The notes under the pieces are model-generated. The model was not told the origin of the DNA. It saw only the letters and a program-made list of their open reading frames with translations, and did no database searches. A stretch of DNA of 64,000 nucleotides, taken from contig NW_020825349.1 in NCBI RefSeq assembly GCF_003286085.1, forward strand, positions 62,001-126,000, in the 5' to 3' direction. Each line of letters starts with the position of its first letter. Position 1 is the first letter of the stretch. The position numbers and the translations under genes are program-made. Shown here in pieces: positions 10,984-21,502 of this stretch. The DNA is from Drosophila persimilis. Its lineage: Eukaryota; Arthropoda; Insecta; Diptera; Drosophilidae.

Positions 10984-12143
10984 ACTGCCACACGAAGACG
11001 TCTTTAAGTTCCAAATTGACACGTCAGTTATGGGTCTCCGAGCGACAGAACGGAACATATTATCGGTGACATCAAAGCTGTTTGACCCCCTTGGCTTGTT
11101 AAGTCCTTTAGTAATTAAGGGAAAGATCCTACTGCAGGAGCTTTGGTTTAACAAGCTAGATTGGGATGAGTCAATTCCAATGAACTTGGAAACAGCATGG
11201 AACTTATTAAAAGAATCCTTGGGTCAGTTTGAGAAGATTACCATACCTCGATTTGTGCATACTGACCCCATGTCACCGATTCAAGTACATGCCTTTGCCG
11301 ACGCATCCATGAGAGCTTATGGAGCCTGCGTCTATTTCCGTAGAAAGACTGCAAAAGGTTTCAAGGTCTCCTTGTTGACTGCAAAGTCGAAAGTAGCGCC
11401 ACTCAAGGCGAAAACGCTCCCAAGGCTTGAGTTATGTGCCGCTCACCTTCTAGCAGACCTTTGTCACCGAATCAAATCACTGCTCAAGGTTCCAATTGAG
11501 AAAATGATATTCTGGTCAGATTCAGAAGTTACTCTTCATTGGATCAGATCCCACCCTTTGTCGTTGTCAACATTCGTTGCGAACCGAGTAGCGGAGATTC
11601 AAGAGTGGTCAAGTGAAGCTACGTGGCGGCATGTGCCAACAAAACAGAACCCAGCAGACATAGTTTCGAGAGGTTGTGACGTAGAGGAAATCGTGCAGTC
11701 GATCTGGTTTGGTGGACCAGAGTGAAGAGAGCTGGCCCAGAAATCCACACTTCGAGCTTTCCGAAGAACAGCTACAGATGGAAAGTCGGAAGAAATCGGT
11801 AGGACTGACCGTCGCGGCCAAGCCAAATTATTTAGTGGATGTAATCGAGGGATACTCGTCACACCTCAAACTGCTAAGAGTGTTCGTTTTCGTGTTCCGA
11901 TTCATCCGAAAATGCAAAGACAAAAGTCTCAACTTTGGAAAAATTCCGCCATCCGTAGAATACGACGAGGCGTTTCTAAAAATAGTCGAAATAACACAGA
12001 AAAATGAAAGGGTTCGTAAAGGCACCAAGTTAGGCCCCAGTCTTCAGCGCTTGAATCCCTTCATCCATGAAGAGGCTGGGACATGGTGCTCTTTTTCGTT
12101 GTTGCGAGTTGGGGGGCGACTAGTTAACGCTCCTATGTCATAT
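10984..12143 (+). mobile_element. pol: Second, truncated copy of BEL-1 pol (RNase H/integrase N-term)
   Basis: Nearly identical to BEL-1 6440-7634, starting inside the RT connection and ending at CTATGTCATA. It differs by scattered substitutions, a short deletion just after GGACCAGAGT (about 11722) that shifts the frame, and an 18-bp deletion at 12003 between short repeats. It keeps TTA where BEL-1 has TAA. Two frames cover it (11030-11725 and 11709-12140). Its right end is the poly-T (LINE tail) at 12144. Confidence 0.85.
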
Positions 12144-13583
12144 TTTTTTTTTTTTTTCTTGTTTTTTAAGCGTTTAATCCGTACATTGCATATGTCGTAT
12201 CTTAACAACCCAGGTAAATAGTATTAAGGAGACCAAACCTATTGCTTTATGCAAGAGGACTTATAGAGATATAATATAGTATAGTATATAGTAATAATAA
12301 AAAAAAGTAATATTATAATATTGGGAGGGAAACTTAGAGTTGGCCAATCGTTTTGGCAAAACCCAATCTCTTCAACCGCCTCAAAGGCCTGGCAGGTAGT
12401 AATCGTCTGGCGAGCATACTATGGTGTCTAATTAGCCTGTCTCTGTATCTGCTGGTGTGCCTTCCAATCTGCTCCTCTACTGTATGCAGATTCAAATCCC
12501 GATGTAGGGTAGAGCCGCGCACGTACCAAGGGCAGTTCGTTATTTGCCTCATGGCGCGATTCTGCAAGACCTGTATCCGTTTATAGTTCGATTTGGCAGC
12601 TATACCCCAAATCTGCACACCGTAGAGCCAGATCGGGGCTACACAGTGTACATAAACTGCTCTTTTGTCTCTCAGTGACATGGTGCTTCTTCTGTTAATC
12701 AGCCACCGCAATTGCTGCATTCTTTGCCCACATTTACGAGCCGTAGCTTTCAGACGCTTATCAAGGGTGATACCGAGATACTTTGCTTGCTCTGGTTGGT
12801 CCAAAGTTACGCCTTCAAGCTTTATGGGTGGGGTGTGGTCTATGAGCGCTTTCAGGGTGAAGCATGGATTGGTGGTCTTCAGTGGGTTGACTTTTAAATT
12901 CCATCTTTTGCACCAAGCTGCCAAAGAGTAGAGGTACTCTTGGAGACCATCTGCTGCCTCAAGGCGGCACTTGGAGAGAGGGTAGATCTGCAGTATAGAT
13001 AGAGTAAAGCAGCGGGCCAAGGACGCTGCCCTGTGGAACTCCAGCTCTCATTTGGCAAGGTGTTGAATGTGTGTTCCTGAACCTGACCATAAACTGACGT
13101 CCTTCCAAGTATGATCGTAGGACACCGTAGTATGGTGCTGGGAACAGTTTTTTAATTTTGCTCAGTAGGCCGATATGCCAAACTCTATCGAAGGCTTGCT
13201 GCATATCAATAAAGACTGCATTGCAGTATTCTAGATCATCATAGGCCTGTAGGATGTGTCCTGCCAATCTGTGGACTTGCTCCACTGTGCCGTGTCCCTC
13301 CCGAAAGCCAAACTGGTGATCCGGCAAGATACCGCCTTCCTTGATGATGCCACCAAGACGATTGGCAAGAAGCCTTTCCCAGACCTTCGATAAGGAAGAC
13401 AAGAGACTTATTGGCCGATACGACTCAGGGTCGTCCTCCGGTTTTCCAGGCTTATGGATCATCAGGATTGTTGCTATCTTCCACTGCTTAGGGAAAAACT
13501 GCATCCTTAACATGGCGTTAAAAATGAGCACTATGTCAATGCCAGGAGCCTTCTTCCTCGGAAGGGACTTGATGACTACGGAT
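12144..13583 (-). mobile_element. 5'-truncated Jockey-clade LINE
   Basis: Read on the minus strand it has the 3' half of a reverse-transcriptase ORF, a ~190-bp 3' UTR and a poly(A) tail (poly-T at 12144-12157). The 5' end is cut inside the RT at about 13583, where it joins the BEL-3 gag-pol sequence. 5' truncation plus a poly(A) tail is the usual result of target-primed insertion. The two flanks are different BEL sequences, so no target duplication could be read. Confidence 0.8.
12334..13583 (-). pseudogene. Jockey-like ORF2 reverse transcriptase, C-terminal part
   Basis: Two frames (13583-12959 and 13020-12334) carry RT motifs SYRPISLLSSLSKVWERLL, FGFREGHGTVEQVHRLA, FIDMQQAFDRVWH and AGVPQGSVLGPLLYSIYTADLP. 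They are followed by the post-RT region found in Jockey/BS-type elements (AAWCKRWNLKVNPLKT and a C-terminal tail). The stretch that should hold the catalytic F/YADD box, between ADLPSLQ and the AADGLQEYLYSL region, is deleted and the frame changes there. A second small deletion follows KKAPGIDIV. It cannot be active. Confidence 0.85.
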
Positions 13584-14985
13584 CTGTAAGCGATTAGCGA
13601 GGTCCTCGGTAATAAAATTTGTTTGTGATCCAGAGTCGAGCAGAGCTCTGGCCAGAATGTGTTCACCGCTCTTAGTTCGGACGCTTACGATCGACGTAGC
13701 CAGAAATACCCTGTCCAACGCTGTCGCATGCAAAACATGTGACGTGGAAGGTTGATTCTGATTTGATGGAGGAGGACTCTCTTGGGGTGGTGGCAACGCG
13801 AGACTATTAGCCGACACTGTGTATCGATGCAATAATGTATGATGTGACACTCGACATTTATTGGCTTTGCATTTTACAACAGCGTTTCCTTTTCGCAGAC
13901 AATTAATGCATAGGGATGCCGACTTAGCATACTCAAAACTTTGCATCACCGAGAGACGCGAAAATGAAGGGCAAACACTACATGGTCTCCTGAATTGCAG
14001 TAGCTACAAGTTTGCTGAGTTCTACTTTTGGTGGAAGTGGAAGAACAAGCAAATGAACTGTGATTATGTTGCTTGCTTGGCATGACTTTGTCTTGCCTTG
14101 GCTTGGTCGATTCTTCAGCAGACAGATGCTGGTATCGACGATTCAAGACTTTCTCAAAGTCGGACCAAAGCGGCAACTTCTCATAAGTAAGCTGTTCATC
14201 CCAGTTTTGTCTCGTTTCTGGGTCGACTCTGTTTAAAACGAGATGAATGAGCATTGCATTCGAAATTGTTGTATCATCTCCGATCGACAGTAACGATCCG
14301 TAAATCGACGAAACAGTATCGATTAGAGTTCTTAGAGATGATGCAGATTGATGCGACATTCTCGGCAGATTGAACAATGTGGAAATAATATTCGTGAAAA
14401 TCAAATAATCGTTGTCATATACTCGTTTTAGGCCAGCCATGGCCTTTTCATAATTTGCCTCGGTGACTTGGAACGCCTTTATTGTTCCTAATGCTTCATC
14501 AGAGAGGCACGAAAACAAATGATTAAATTTTTCGATCACCGGTATGCTGTTGTCGCTATGGACTAGTCTTTCAAAAAGGCTAATGAAATTTTTGAATTCC
14601 GAGTGTTTACCACTAAATTTGGGTAATGCCAATTTCGGAAGTCTAGCATGAGTTGGGGCTGAAGAAGACACTGGCTTCGTCTCGCTTGCTGCATCAAAGG
14701 CGACGATAAGCGACATTATCTTTCCTTTGGTGACAATTATCAGCTCTTCCAACTCGGCTGCATATGCATCATCACCTGTTATGTCCTCGATTTGCTCCTG
14801 CAAATGGTTAGCCTTTTAAATTGAAGCATTCAAACAATCTAATCTACATTGTAATTCCGGTAATTGCAAAGGAATCGACCCTTGATCTAATCGATCCTCT
14901 AAGCGGCGAATGCTTTTTACTCTACTTTTGAGCTTAATCTTTAAGTCTTCAAGAGTGGGTTTACTTTTTTCTGCCATAATGGTTG
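13584..14985 (-). pseudogene. gag: BEL-3 gag and protease start
   Basis: The ATG at about 14985 (MAEKSKPTLEDLK) begins a frame similar to the BEL-1 Gag N-terminus. A TAA near 14817 and a frameshift near 13960 interrupt it. The core (LALPKFSGKHSEFKNFISLF), zinc motifs (CSYCNSGDH, CINCLRKGN) and the protease start (ALLDSGSQTNFITEDL) are visible. The cysteine pattern of the third knuckle is partly lost compared with BEL-1. Confidence 0.8.
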
Positions 14986-16074
14986 TGTTTCTATTTATTT
15001 ATTTATTATTATTATTATTTTTTTTTTTTTTTTAAATTTTAAATTTTTGAACGAGAACGATAATTGAAAACGAATTTTAATTGAATGTCGAGGCACGAGG
15101 TATCAAGGGAAAGAGTTGTTGCAAGTAACAGCCGAAAACAATATACCCGTTAGATACAGGGTAGCGTGTCACTTGGCAAGTAACAGCCGAAAACAATATA
15201 CCCGTTAGATACAGGGTAGCGCGTCACTTGGCAAGTAACAGCCGAAAACAATATACCCGCTAGATACAGGGTAGCGCGTCACTTGGCGCACCGTTAAGCT
15301 CAAGAGCGGCAACGAAAATTCTCCCAACAAATACAACGCAAGCAGCAGTGGAGAAGCGAAAGCGAAAACGAAATAATGCACCGGTGCTACTGCTTGTATG
15401 TATGTGTGGATATTTTCTATACGCAGTGGCTTGGGTGAACGAACGAACAAACCTTGTGAGGTTCTAACGACGAGAAAGGTAGAACAAAATAAAATGGGTG
15501 GGGGGGGGGGGACAGTGATTGCAGTAAACGAAAGATGTATGTATGTATGTACATATAACTGTTGCGTCCAAATAGCGGTTCACATATGTATATCTGTTTG
15601 TGTCGATATGTATGTATGTATTTATGTTTTTAGTTATATTTATGCAATTACTAACAAAATGCATGCAATCAAGCTCTACTATATATGTATCATACTTCTG
15701 TGCCTAGAATTGAAGGCGATGTGCAATGTTTTCAGCACAAGACACCTCAAAGAGAGATCTGAATGTCTTTTGCTCAGCCTTCAATTTTCTGCACAAATAC
15801 CTCTGATTCCTCTTTTGGATCTTTGAATCCAACTGCTACTTTCCTATCTTTTTCGCAGGGCATCCCTCGGCGGTAGCAGAATTTCCACAAAAATTATTGT
15901 TTGCGCGACCGATGCGATGATATTTTACAAAAAAATTGATTGCCGATTGCACACACACACGACGCGGGCAACGAATATGTTTGCATATGTATACTGCAAT
16001 TTCTTCTGTCACTGTCACTTGTTTTTTGTTGCCTATACTTTACTATTTACTATACTTTACTATTCACTTTACAG
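14986..16074 (-). other. BEL-3 untranslated leader
   Basis: Sequence between PBS and gag. Apart from the 55-bp array it holds a G-run (15494-15511) and ATGT microsatellite-like stretches at 15538-15555 and 15608-15622. Blocks match the BEL-1 leader. No convincing ORF. Confidence 0.6.
15121..15285 (-). repeat. Three tandem 55-bp units in the BEL-3 leader
   Basis: Units start at 15121, 15176 and 15231, each beginning GCAAGTAACAGCCGAAAACA and containing ATATACCCG and ATACAGGGTAGCG; the units differ by only a few bases. BEL-1 has two separated, degenerate counterparts (about 3281-3325 and 3515-3560), so the array is a family feature that has expanded here. Confidence 0.85.
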
Positions 16075-16092
16075 TCCACCCGGGGGCGCCAT
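16075..16092 (-). other. Primer-binding site of BEL-3
   Basis: The minus strand reads TGGCGCCCCCGGGTGGAC immediately after the LTR end. This is the complement of a tRNA 3' end with CCA; from memory it fits fly tRNA-Asn. Its position directly inside an LTR ending in CA supports the call. Confidence 0.75.
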
Positions 16093-16360
16093 GAAAAATT
16101 AGAAGAGTTTTTCTAATTAACTTTTGGGTAACTAATTAAACTTTTGGGTGGCTGTAATTTAAATTATTTATTTGGCGGGGCGAAAAACTTGATACGCTCG
16201 ATCTATTTCAAGGTTGGCGAACAACTATATTTTCTTCACAATTCAAATCTCTTACTCTAGCTATCCTACGGTGGCAAAGCGGGGCGAATTCGCCAAGAGC
16301 GAGAGAGCGAGTTTTTATTGCGCTCCCGCTTTGCCCTAGCCTAACTTACACTAGACTTCA
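16093..16360 (-). mobile_element. BEL-3 5' LTR (268 bp)
   Basis: On the minus strand it runs from TGAAGTCTAGTG to CTAATTTTTCA, so it has TG..CA ends, and abuts the PBS. The start is confirmed by homology to 478-572 beginning at the same base. It holds a GCGAGAGAGCGAG stretch (16300-16312). The following 50 bp (16361-16410) are unassigned. Confidence 0.75.
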
Positions 16361-16410
16361 TAATTCAGATCAATAACTAATAATTGTGGCCATGGATGGA
16401 AGGTCACGCA

Positions 16411-17052
16411 ACAAAGACGTTCATTACGGACATGGGAACAGAATATAAAAATTCAATAATTGAAGACTTATGTAAAAATCTAAATATCAAAAACATAACT
16501 TCTACTGCACATCATCACCAGACTGTAGGAACCGTGGAGCGAAGCCACAGAACATTTAACGAGTTCATACGCTCATACATCTCAGCTGACAAATCAGATT
16601 GGGATGTATGGCTGCAATACTTCGTATATTGTTTTAATACAACCCCCTCTATGGCACATGATTATTGTCCATATGAGCTAGTTTTCGGTAAGACTTCAAA
16701 CTTACCAGTTCAATTTAATACTATAGATAGAATAGCACCTCTATATAACATAGATGATTACTCTAAAGAGAGTAAATATAGATTAGAAATAGCATATAAA
16801 CGAGCAAGGATTATGCTTAAGGAGCATAAAATTAAAAATAAACAGCTATATGACTTAAAGTTAAAAGATTTAAATTTAGCTGTAGGAGATAAAGTTTTAT
16901 TGAAAAATGAAACAGGTCATAAGCTAGATTTTAAATATATAGGACCATATAGAGTAGCAAGTATCGGAGAAAAAGATAACGTCATAATCTCCGATAATAA
17001 AAACAAAACTCAGAAAGTCCATAAGGATAGGTTAAAGATTTGCAATTATTAA
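16411..17052 (+). pseudogene. pol: 412-like integrase, C-terminal fragment
   Basis: Starts abruptly at AAGACGTTCATTACGG inside the integrase core and is nearly identical to 55652-56290. It keeps the second catalytic Asp (FITDMGTEYKNS) and the Glu (HHQTVGTVERSHR), and ends KVHKDRLKICNY, the style of ending seen in the 412/mdg1 group. The first catalytic Asp and the zinc domain are missing. The 3' UTR and polypurine tract (AAAAGGAGGGAGA, 17281-17293) follow. Confidence 0.85.
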
Positions 17053-17293
17053 TCATTTTTAGTATGGCCATAAATAAAAATAAACCATAAAAATATATTA
17101 TTCTGCATTTATATTCAAATAACTTTTAAATTTTATCAATATTAATTCAAGTTCAATACTCTAATAATTGACTAAAAAGAAAAAAATATATATATATAAA
17201 TTATCCTTTTAAGAATACATAACTCGTATATATAGTAAAAGCTAAAAATAAAATAACTTCATTAGATTACGTTATTTTTCAAAAGGAGGGAGA

Positions 17294-17794
17294 TGTAGTA
17301 TGCTCATATTAACTTAAATATAATATACACATTCACGTAAAGTATTCATTATTTCGAATACCCACTGTACCGACGGTACCTAAAGAATACACACTGTAAC
17401 ACTTTGTTTCAGTGTTTACGTAACAATAAAGTCCCAGACATTCTGGGTGATCGTATTACGATTCACTCAAGAATGCCTCGAGCGACCCAAGTGCAGCGTC
17501 AGCATGTTCCCATGACTTGACGGCACTAATATACATGCATACACACATATATCTTCCCTCGCGCTCTCGCTGCCAACAGCGCTGAGCATATTCACACATA
17601 TACATACTAACATATAAGAGATAAGAACACATAGTTCTGCCGCTCCGCTGCCGTCGTCACTGGCAGCGCAGCTCCGCGGCTTTTGGCTTACAAAAGCCCA
17701 AAACACAATTGTAAAATGGAGAATATAAAAACCAATAAAACAGATCGGAGGGTTGACTCCCAAAGATCAAAGAAAGGATTGTACGTCGATTACA
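17294..17794 (+). mobile_element. 412-like 3' LTR (501 bp)
   Basis: It begins TGTAGTATGCTCATATTAA right after the polypurine tract and ends GTCGATTACA. The start TGTAGTATG and the CAATAAAGTCCC..TTCTGGGTGATCG region are typical of 412/blood/mdg1 LTRs. It is homologous to the LTR at 56539-57024, with an extra ~25 bp near 17315-17340. No PBS follows, so this is a true element end. Confidence 0.85.
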
Positions 17795-18437
17795 CATGAT
17801 TCTGCTTCGATGCACATAAGAGATAGACTGAATCTCGTTCGCTATCTAATCTCACTGTCTAAGAGACGAATTCGTGTAGAAAACAAGATACTGTGTAGGA
17901 CAGGTTCTTTCTACCGCGAGACAGGCGATAGCTTTTTGCCATACATACACCTGATTTCTATCAACGGCTGAATCCTATCACAAAAAGTGGACCAAGTAGG
18001 TCTTACTTTGCATCAACTGGACCAATAGCTTTTTCTAAAAGCTTCAGGTTTTCGACAGTCGACGACGCTCTTTATAGTTGGGAGGATGATAGAAAATAGA
18101 AAAAGCTGCAAATAAACTTCCTTGCGTTTACTCTCAACTCCGCGAGTTAGGTTATAGCTTGTCGCCATAAATTAACCCAATTTCGATCGACGGAGGGAAT
18201 ATCTACTTGCACTCGATCGATATACCGGCAGTGGTTAAGTCAGATGCAGCTTAAGTGGACTGGACCAAGAGCTTAATGGAAAACATCAGGATTTCAACAG
18301 TCTCTCTAGCTACACTATACCTTCACAACCGATATTGAGGAAGTTAACAAGGTTGTCTGAACCCAGAAGGATAAGAAATTTCCAATCGGGTGTAGTTGAC
18401 TGTCTTTCGGACATTTACTTGGGCTGTGACAGCTCGG
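17795..18437 (-). other. Leader of a long-LTR gypsy element (Ulysses/Osvaldo-like)
   Basis: It lies downstream, on the minus strand, of the PBS at 18438-18455. No ORF. It is cut at 17794 by the 412-like LTR. Two related blocks of ~60 bp (TGGACCAA.TAGCTTTTTCTAAAAGCTTCAGG and TGGACCAAGAGCTTAATGGAAAACATCAGG) suggest an internal duplication, near 18023 and 18258. Confidence 0.5.
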
Positions 18438-18455
18438 GCCCCACGTTGGGCGCTA
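18438..18455 (-). other. tRNA-Lys primer-binding site (one mismatch)
   Basis: The minus strand reads TAGCGCCCAACGTGGGGC, which differs at one base from the complement of the fly tRNA-Lys(CTT) 3' end (TGGCGCCCAACGTGGGGC). That exact site occurs at 28176-28193, 34191-34208, 44182-44199 and 50315-50332. It marks the LTR end at 18456. Confidence 0.8.
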
Positions 18456-18467
18456 ATTATATTTTTA

Positions 18468-19573
18468 TTATACCCGATACTCAAAATGAGTATTGGGGTA
18501 TATTAGATTTGTGGTAAAAGTGGATGTGTGTAACGTCCAGAAGGAATCGTTTCCGACCCTATAAAGTATATATATTCTTGATCAGCATCAATAGCCGAGT
18601 CGATTGAGCCCTGTCTGTCTGTCCGTCCGTCCGTCTGTCCGTCTGTCCGTCCCCTTCAGCGCCTAATGCTCAAAGACTATAAGAGCTAGAGCAACGATGT
18701 TTTGGATCCAGACTTCTGTAATATGTCACTGCTCCAAAAATATTTCAAAACTTTGCCCCGCCCACTTCCGCCCCCATAAAGGGCGAAAATCTGTGGCATC
18801 CACAATTTCGACGATACGAGAAAACTAAAAACGCAGAATCGTAGAAGATGACTATATCTTCTAGAGTGCAAAATCTGAACCAGATCGTATAATTATTACA
18901 GCCAGAATCACGAAAACAATTTCACTTTTTCTCGCTCTGTCTCACTCTAACACACAGGTTTCATGGTCGGTTTTGCCAATTGCAAAATATGAGTTCAAGG
19001 ATCTCAGAACCTATAAAAGCCAGAGCAACCAAATTTGGTATCCACACTCCTGTGATATCGGACCTTGACCGTTTCCTGTCCAAATTTCGCCACACCCCCT
19101 TCCGCCCCCTCAAAGGACGAAAATCTGAGGCAACCACAAATCTCAGAGACTATTAAGGCTAGAGTAACCAAATTTGGTACACACACTCCTTTAAGATGTC
19201 ACTATAAAACGTATATCTCAGAATTTCGCCCCACCCCCATCCGCCCCCACAAAGGACGAAAATCTGTTGCATCCACAATATTGCAGATTTGAGAAAACTA
19301 AAAACGCAGAATCATAGATAATGACCATATCTATCAGATTGCTGAATCTGGATCAGATCAGATAATTTTTGTAGCCAAAAGGAACAAATCAATTTGCATT
19401 GGCTACGCAGCGCCCGACGTCACGCTCAGACTGATTTTCTGTCTCTCTCGCACGCACTCTTTGTCGTGTCGTTAAATATTAGCGGCGTCTGCCGGAGGAG
19501 AGCCATACTGCCTTAGTATCGGGTATAACCGTAGAGTTGCGGTGTCCGCAGCAACTCACAACGTTCCCCCTCG
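18468..19573 (+). mobile_element. DINE-1/INE-1-like element, copy B
   Basis: Starts TTATACCCGATACTCAAAAT and ends with the hairpin arms GAGTTGC/GCAACTC (about 19532-19557) and CCCCCTCG. It carries the GTCTGTCCGTCC microsatellite at ~18612-18650. It is in the opposite orientation to the other four copies and most similar to copy A. Inserted in the AT-rich end of the long LTR. Confidence 0.85.
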
Positions 19574-19693
19574 TTTTTCTTTTAAATTTATTATATATAT
19601 AAATATATATTGCTAATACTGTAACAGATAACGAAGCAGGAGGCTAGGATCTGAAACGGTAGACGAGCAGATGGAGGGTATGATCGAGATCCA

Positions 19694-19697
19694 TGCA
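19694..19697. repeat. Gyp-1 target-site duplication, left
   Basis: TGCA immediately left of the LTR end (AATTAAAC...), matched by TGCA at 28730-28733 immediately right of the other LTR. Four bases is the duplication length of gypsy-group elements. Confidence 0.8.
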
Positions 19698-20199
19698 AAT
19701 TAAACAACTGCGGCAGCGGATTGTGTTTTTAAAAAGGTTTTTATTTTACTTCGAACTTAACTTCACTGATATAGATATAAGTAGAGGGTCACAAAGGAGT
19801 TCCGGGCAAGGGATTGCGCGATATTAATATTTAGCTAGACTTTGCGGTGTCGCTGCTCGATCAAGACTGATTTGAACTTTCTGATCTTTGCATCGTTGAT
19901 CCCTTTCGGGAATCGTTTTTCTATAAACATTTCAATTGATTTCGCCATCCCGAGTATTAGATTTCGTCATCCAAAGAGAGAACTGTAAAAGGCCTAAAGT
20001 GCAGGATCTGCAGAAAGCCGGGAGTGAGATTGTTTATGAGAAGCCGGGTGTGGGCAAACATTGGTTTTCCATTTAGGCGAGTGTCAACGATTGGGATTGC
20101 GGCGGGGGCGCTTGAGATTGTACATCTTAGAAATCAATTAGGCGGAGGCCCAAGATTGAAATTGTTTTCGTTTTGGAAAGCCAAAGATTGTTTACAACT
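19698..20199 (-). mobile_element. Gyp-1 3' LTR
   Basis: Minus-strand LTR ending CGCAGTTGTTTAATT at 19698. Its first 35 bp are missing relative to 28194-28729, apparently by deletion between two AACTC/GAGTT repeats, so the polypurine tract (20200-20206, GGGGGG on the minus strand) abuts GAGTTGTAAACAATC. Confidence 0.85.
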
Positions 20200-20209
20200 C
20201 CCCCCATTC

Positions 20210-20379
20210 TTAAATGTTTCGTCCCGATACATTTTGAAGTTCTGATAGAGCTCTAATTTCTTCTGACAGTATTTGAATGTTGCTTTCCACTATTTCTTCT
20301 GACGGTATTCTTATTGATTTAATAAGTACAAATTTGGTTAATTTATAGCCGAAGTAAAATAACATTAACAATATCAAAA
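20210..20379 (-). pseudogene. env: Gyp-1 env, C-terminal tail cut off by DINE-1
   Basis: The minus strand encodes the last ~55 residues of Env: a hydrophobic segment (ILLMLFYFGYKL), a basic stretch and a cytoplasmic tail ending SGRNI with TAA at 20210-20212. The rest of Env lies on the other side of DINE-1 copy C. The third copy at 62466-63539 shows the two parts contiguous. Confidence 0.85.
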
Positions 20380-21502
20380 CGAGGGGGAACGTTGTGAGTT
20401 GCTGCGGACACCGCAACTCTACGGTTATACCCGATACTAAGGCAGTATGGCTCTCCTCCGGCAGACGCCGCTAATATTTAACGACACGACAAAGAGTGCG
20501 TGCGAGAGAGACAGAAAATCAGTCTGAGCGTGACGTCGGGCGCTGCGTAGCCACTAAAAATTGATTTCTTGCTTTTGGCTACAAAAATGATCCGATCTGA
20601 TCCAGATTCGGCAACCGGATAGATATGGTCATTGTCTATGATTCTGCGTTTTTAGTTTACTCGATTTTGCAATATTGTGGATGCAACAGATTTTCGTCCT
20701 TTGTGTGGGCGGAAGGGGGTGGGGCGAAATTTTGAGATATACGTTTTATAGTGAGATCTAACAGGAGTGCGGATACCAAATTTGGTTACTCTAGCCTTAA
20801 TAGTCTCTGAGATTTATGAATATCCCCAGATCTGCATCCTTTGCGGGGGCGGAAGGGGGTGTGGCGAAATTTTGAAACAAACTCGTCTCGGTCCGATATA
20901 TTAGGAGTGTGGATACCAAATTTGGTTGCTCTAGCTTTTATAGTCTCTGAGATCTAGGCGCTAATGTTTTACTCTAAGCAAAGCCGCCTATGCTACGTGT
21001 GTGTTAGAGAGAGACAGGGCGAGAAAAAATGAAATTGTTTTCTTGATGCTGGCTATAATAATAATACGATCCAATTCAGATTCCGCAGTCTAAAAGATAT
21101 CGTCATTCTCTACGATTCTGCATTTTTGGTTTTCTCGTATCTTTAAAATTGTGGATGCCACAGATTTTCGCCCTTTGTGGGGGCGGAAGTGGGCGGGGCA
21201 AAGTTTTGAAATATTTTTGTAGCAGTGACATATCACAGAAGTCTGGATCCAAAACATCGTTGCTCTAGCTCTTATAGTCTTTGAGCATTAGGCGCTGAAG
21301 GGGACGGACAGACGGACAGACGGACAGACGGACAGACGGACGGACGGACAGACAGACAGGGCTCAATCGACTCGGCTATTGATGCTGATCAAGAATATAT
21401 ATACTTTATAGGGTCGGAAACGATTCCTTCTGGACGTTACACACATCCACTTTTACCACAAATCTAATATACCCCAATACTCATTTTGAGTATCGGGTAT
21501 AA
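20380..21502 (-). mobile_element. DINE-1/INE-1-like element, copy C, inserted in env
   Basis: Same termini, hairpin and microsatellite as the other copies. The env copy near 63360-63375 is an empty site: ATCAAAA|TGATT on this strand. The insertion is therefore precise and duplicates no bases, as expected for a Helitron/Helentron. It is one of the two parents of the hybrid copy D. Confidence 0.9.

Larger units (their letters stand above)
13584..16360 (-). mobile_element. BEL/Pao element BEL-3, 5' part with LTR
   Basis: On the minus strand: LTR (16360-16093), PBS (16092-16075), ~1.1 kb leader (16074-14986), then gag and the start of protease (14985-13584). It is a relative of BEL-1: leader blocks and Gag align. 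It is cut at 13584 by the junction with the LINE. It supplies the best definition of the LTR for this family. Confidence 0.8.
18456..19697 (-). mobile_element. 3'-terminal part of a ~2.1 kb gypsy LTR, split by DINE-1 copy B
   Basis: LTR sequence occupies 18456-18467 and 19574-19697, with DINE-1 copy B between. The next LTR base is at 28734, beyond Gyp-1; the TGCA at 19694-19697 and 28730-28733 is the Gyp-1 target duplication. Joined conceptually with 28734-30695 it gives an LTR of about 2.1 kb, similar to my memory of the very long LTR of Ulysses of D. virilis. Confidence 0.6.

Noticed and set aside
15121-15285. CRISPR-like repeat array
   Set aside because: Units are contiguous with no spacers and lie in a BEL retrotransposon leader of an animal genome.
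21453-21502. Env C-terminus ending IIPDTQNEYWGILDLW as a real protein end (also at 37477)
   Set aside because: These residues are encoded by the end of DINE-1, not by env.
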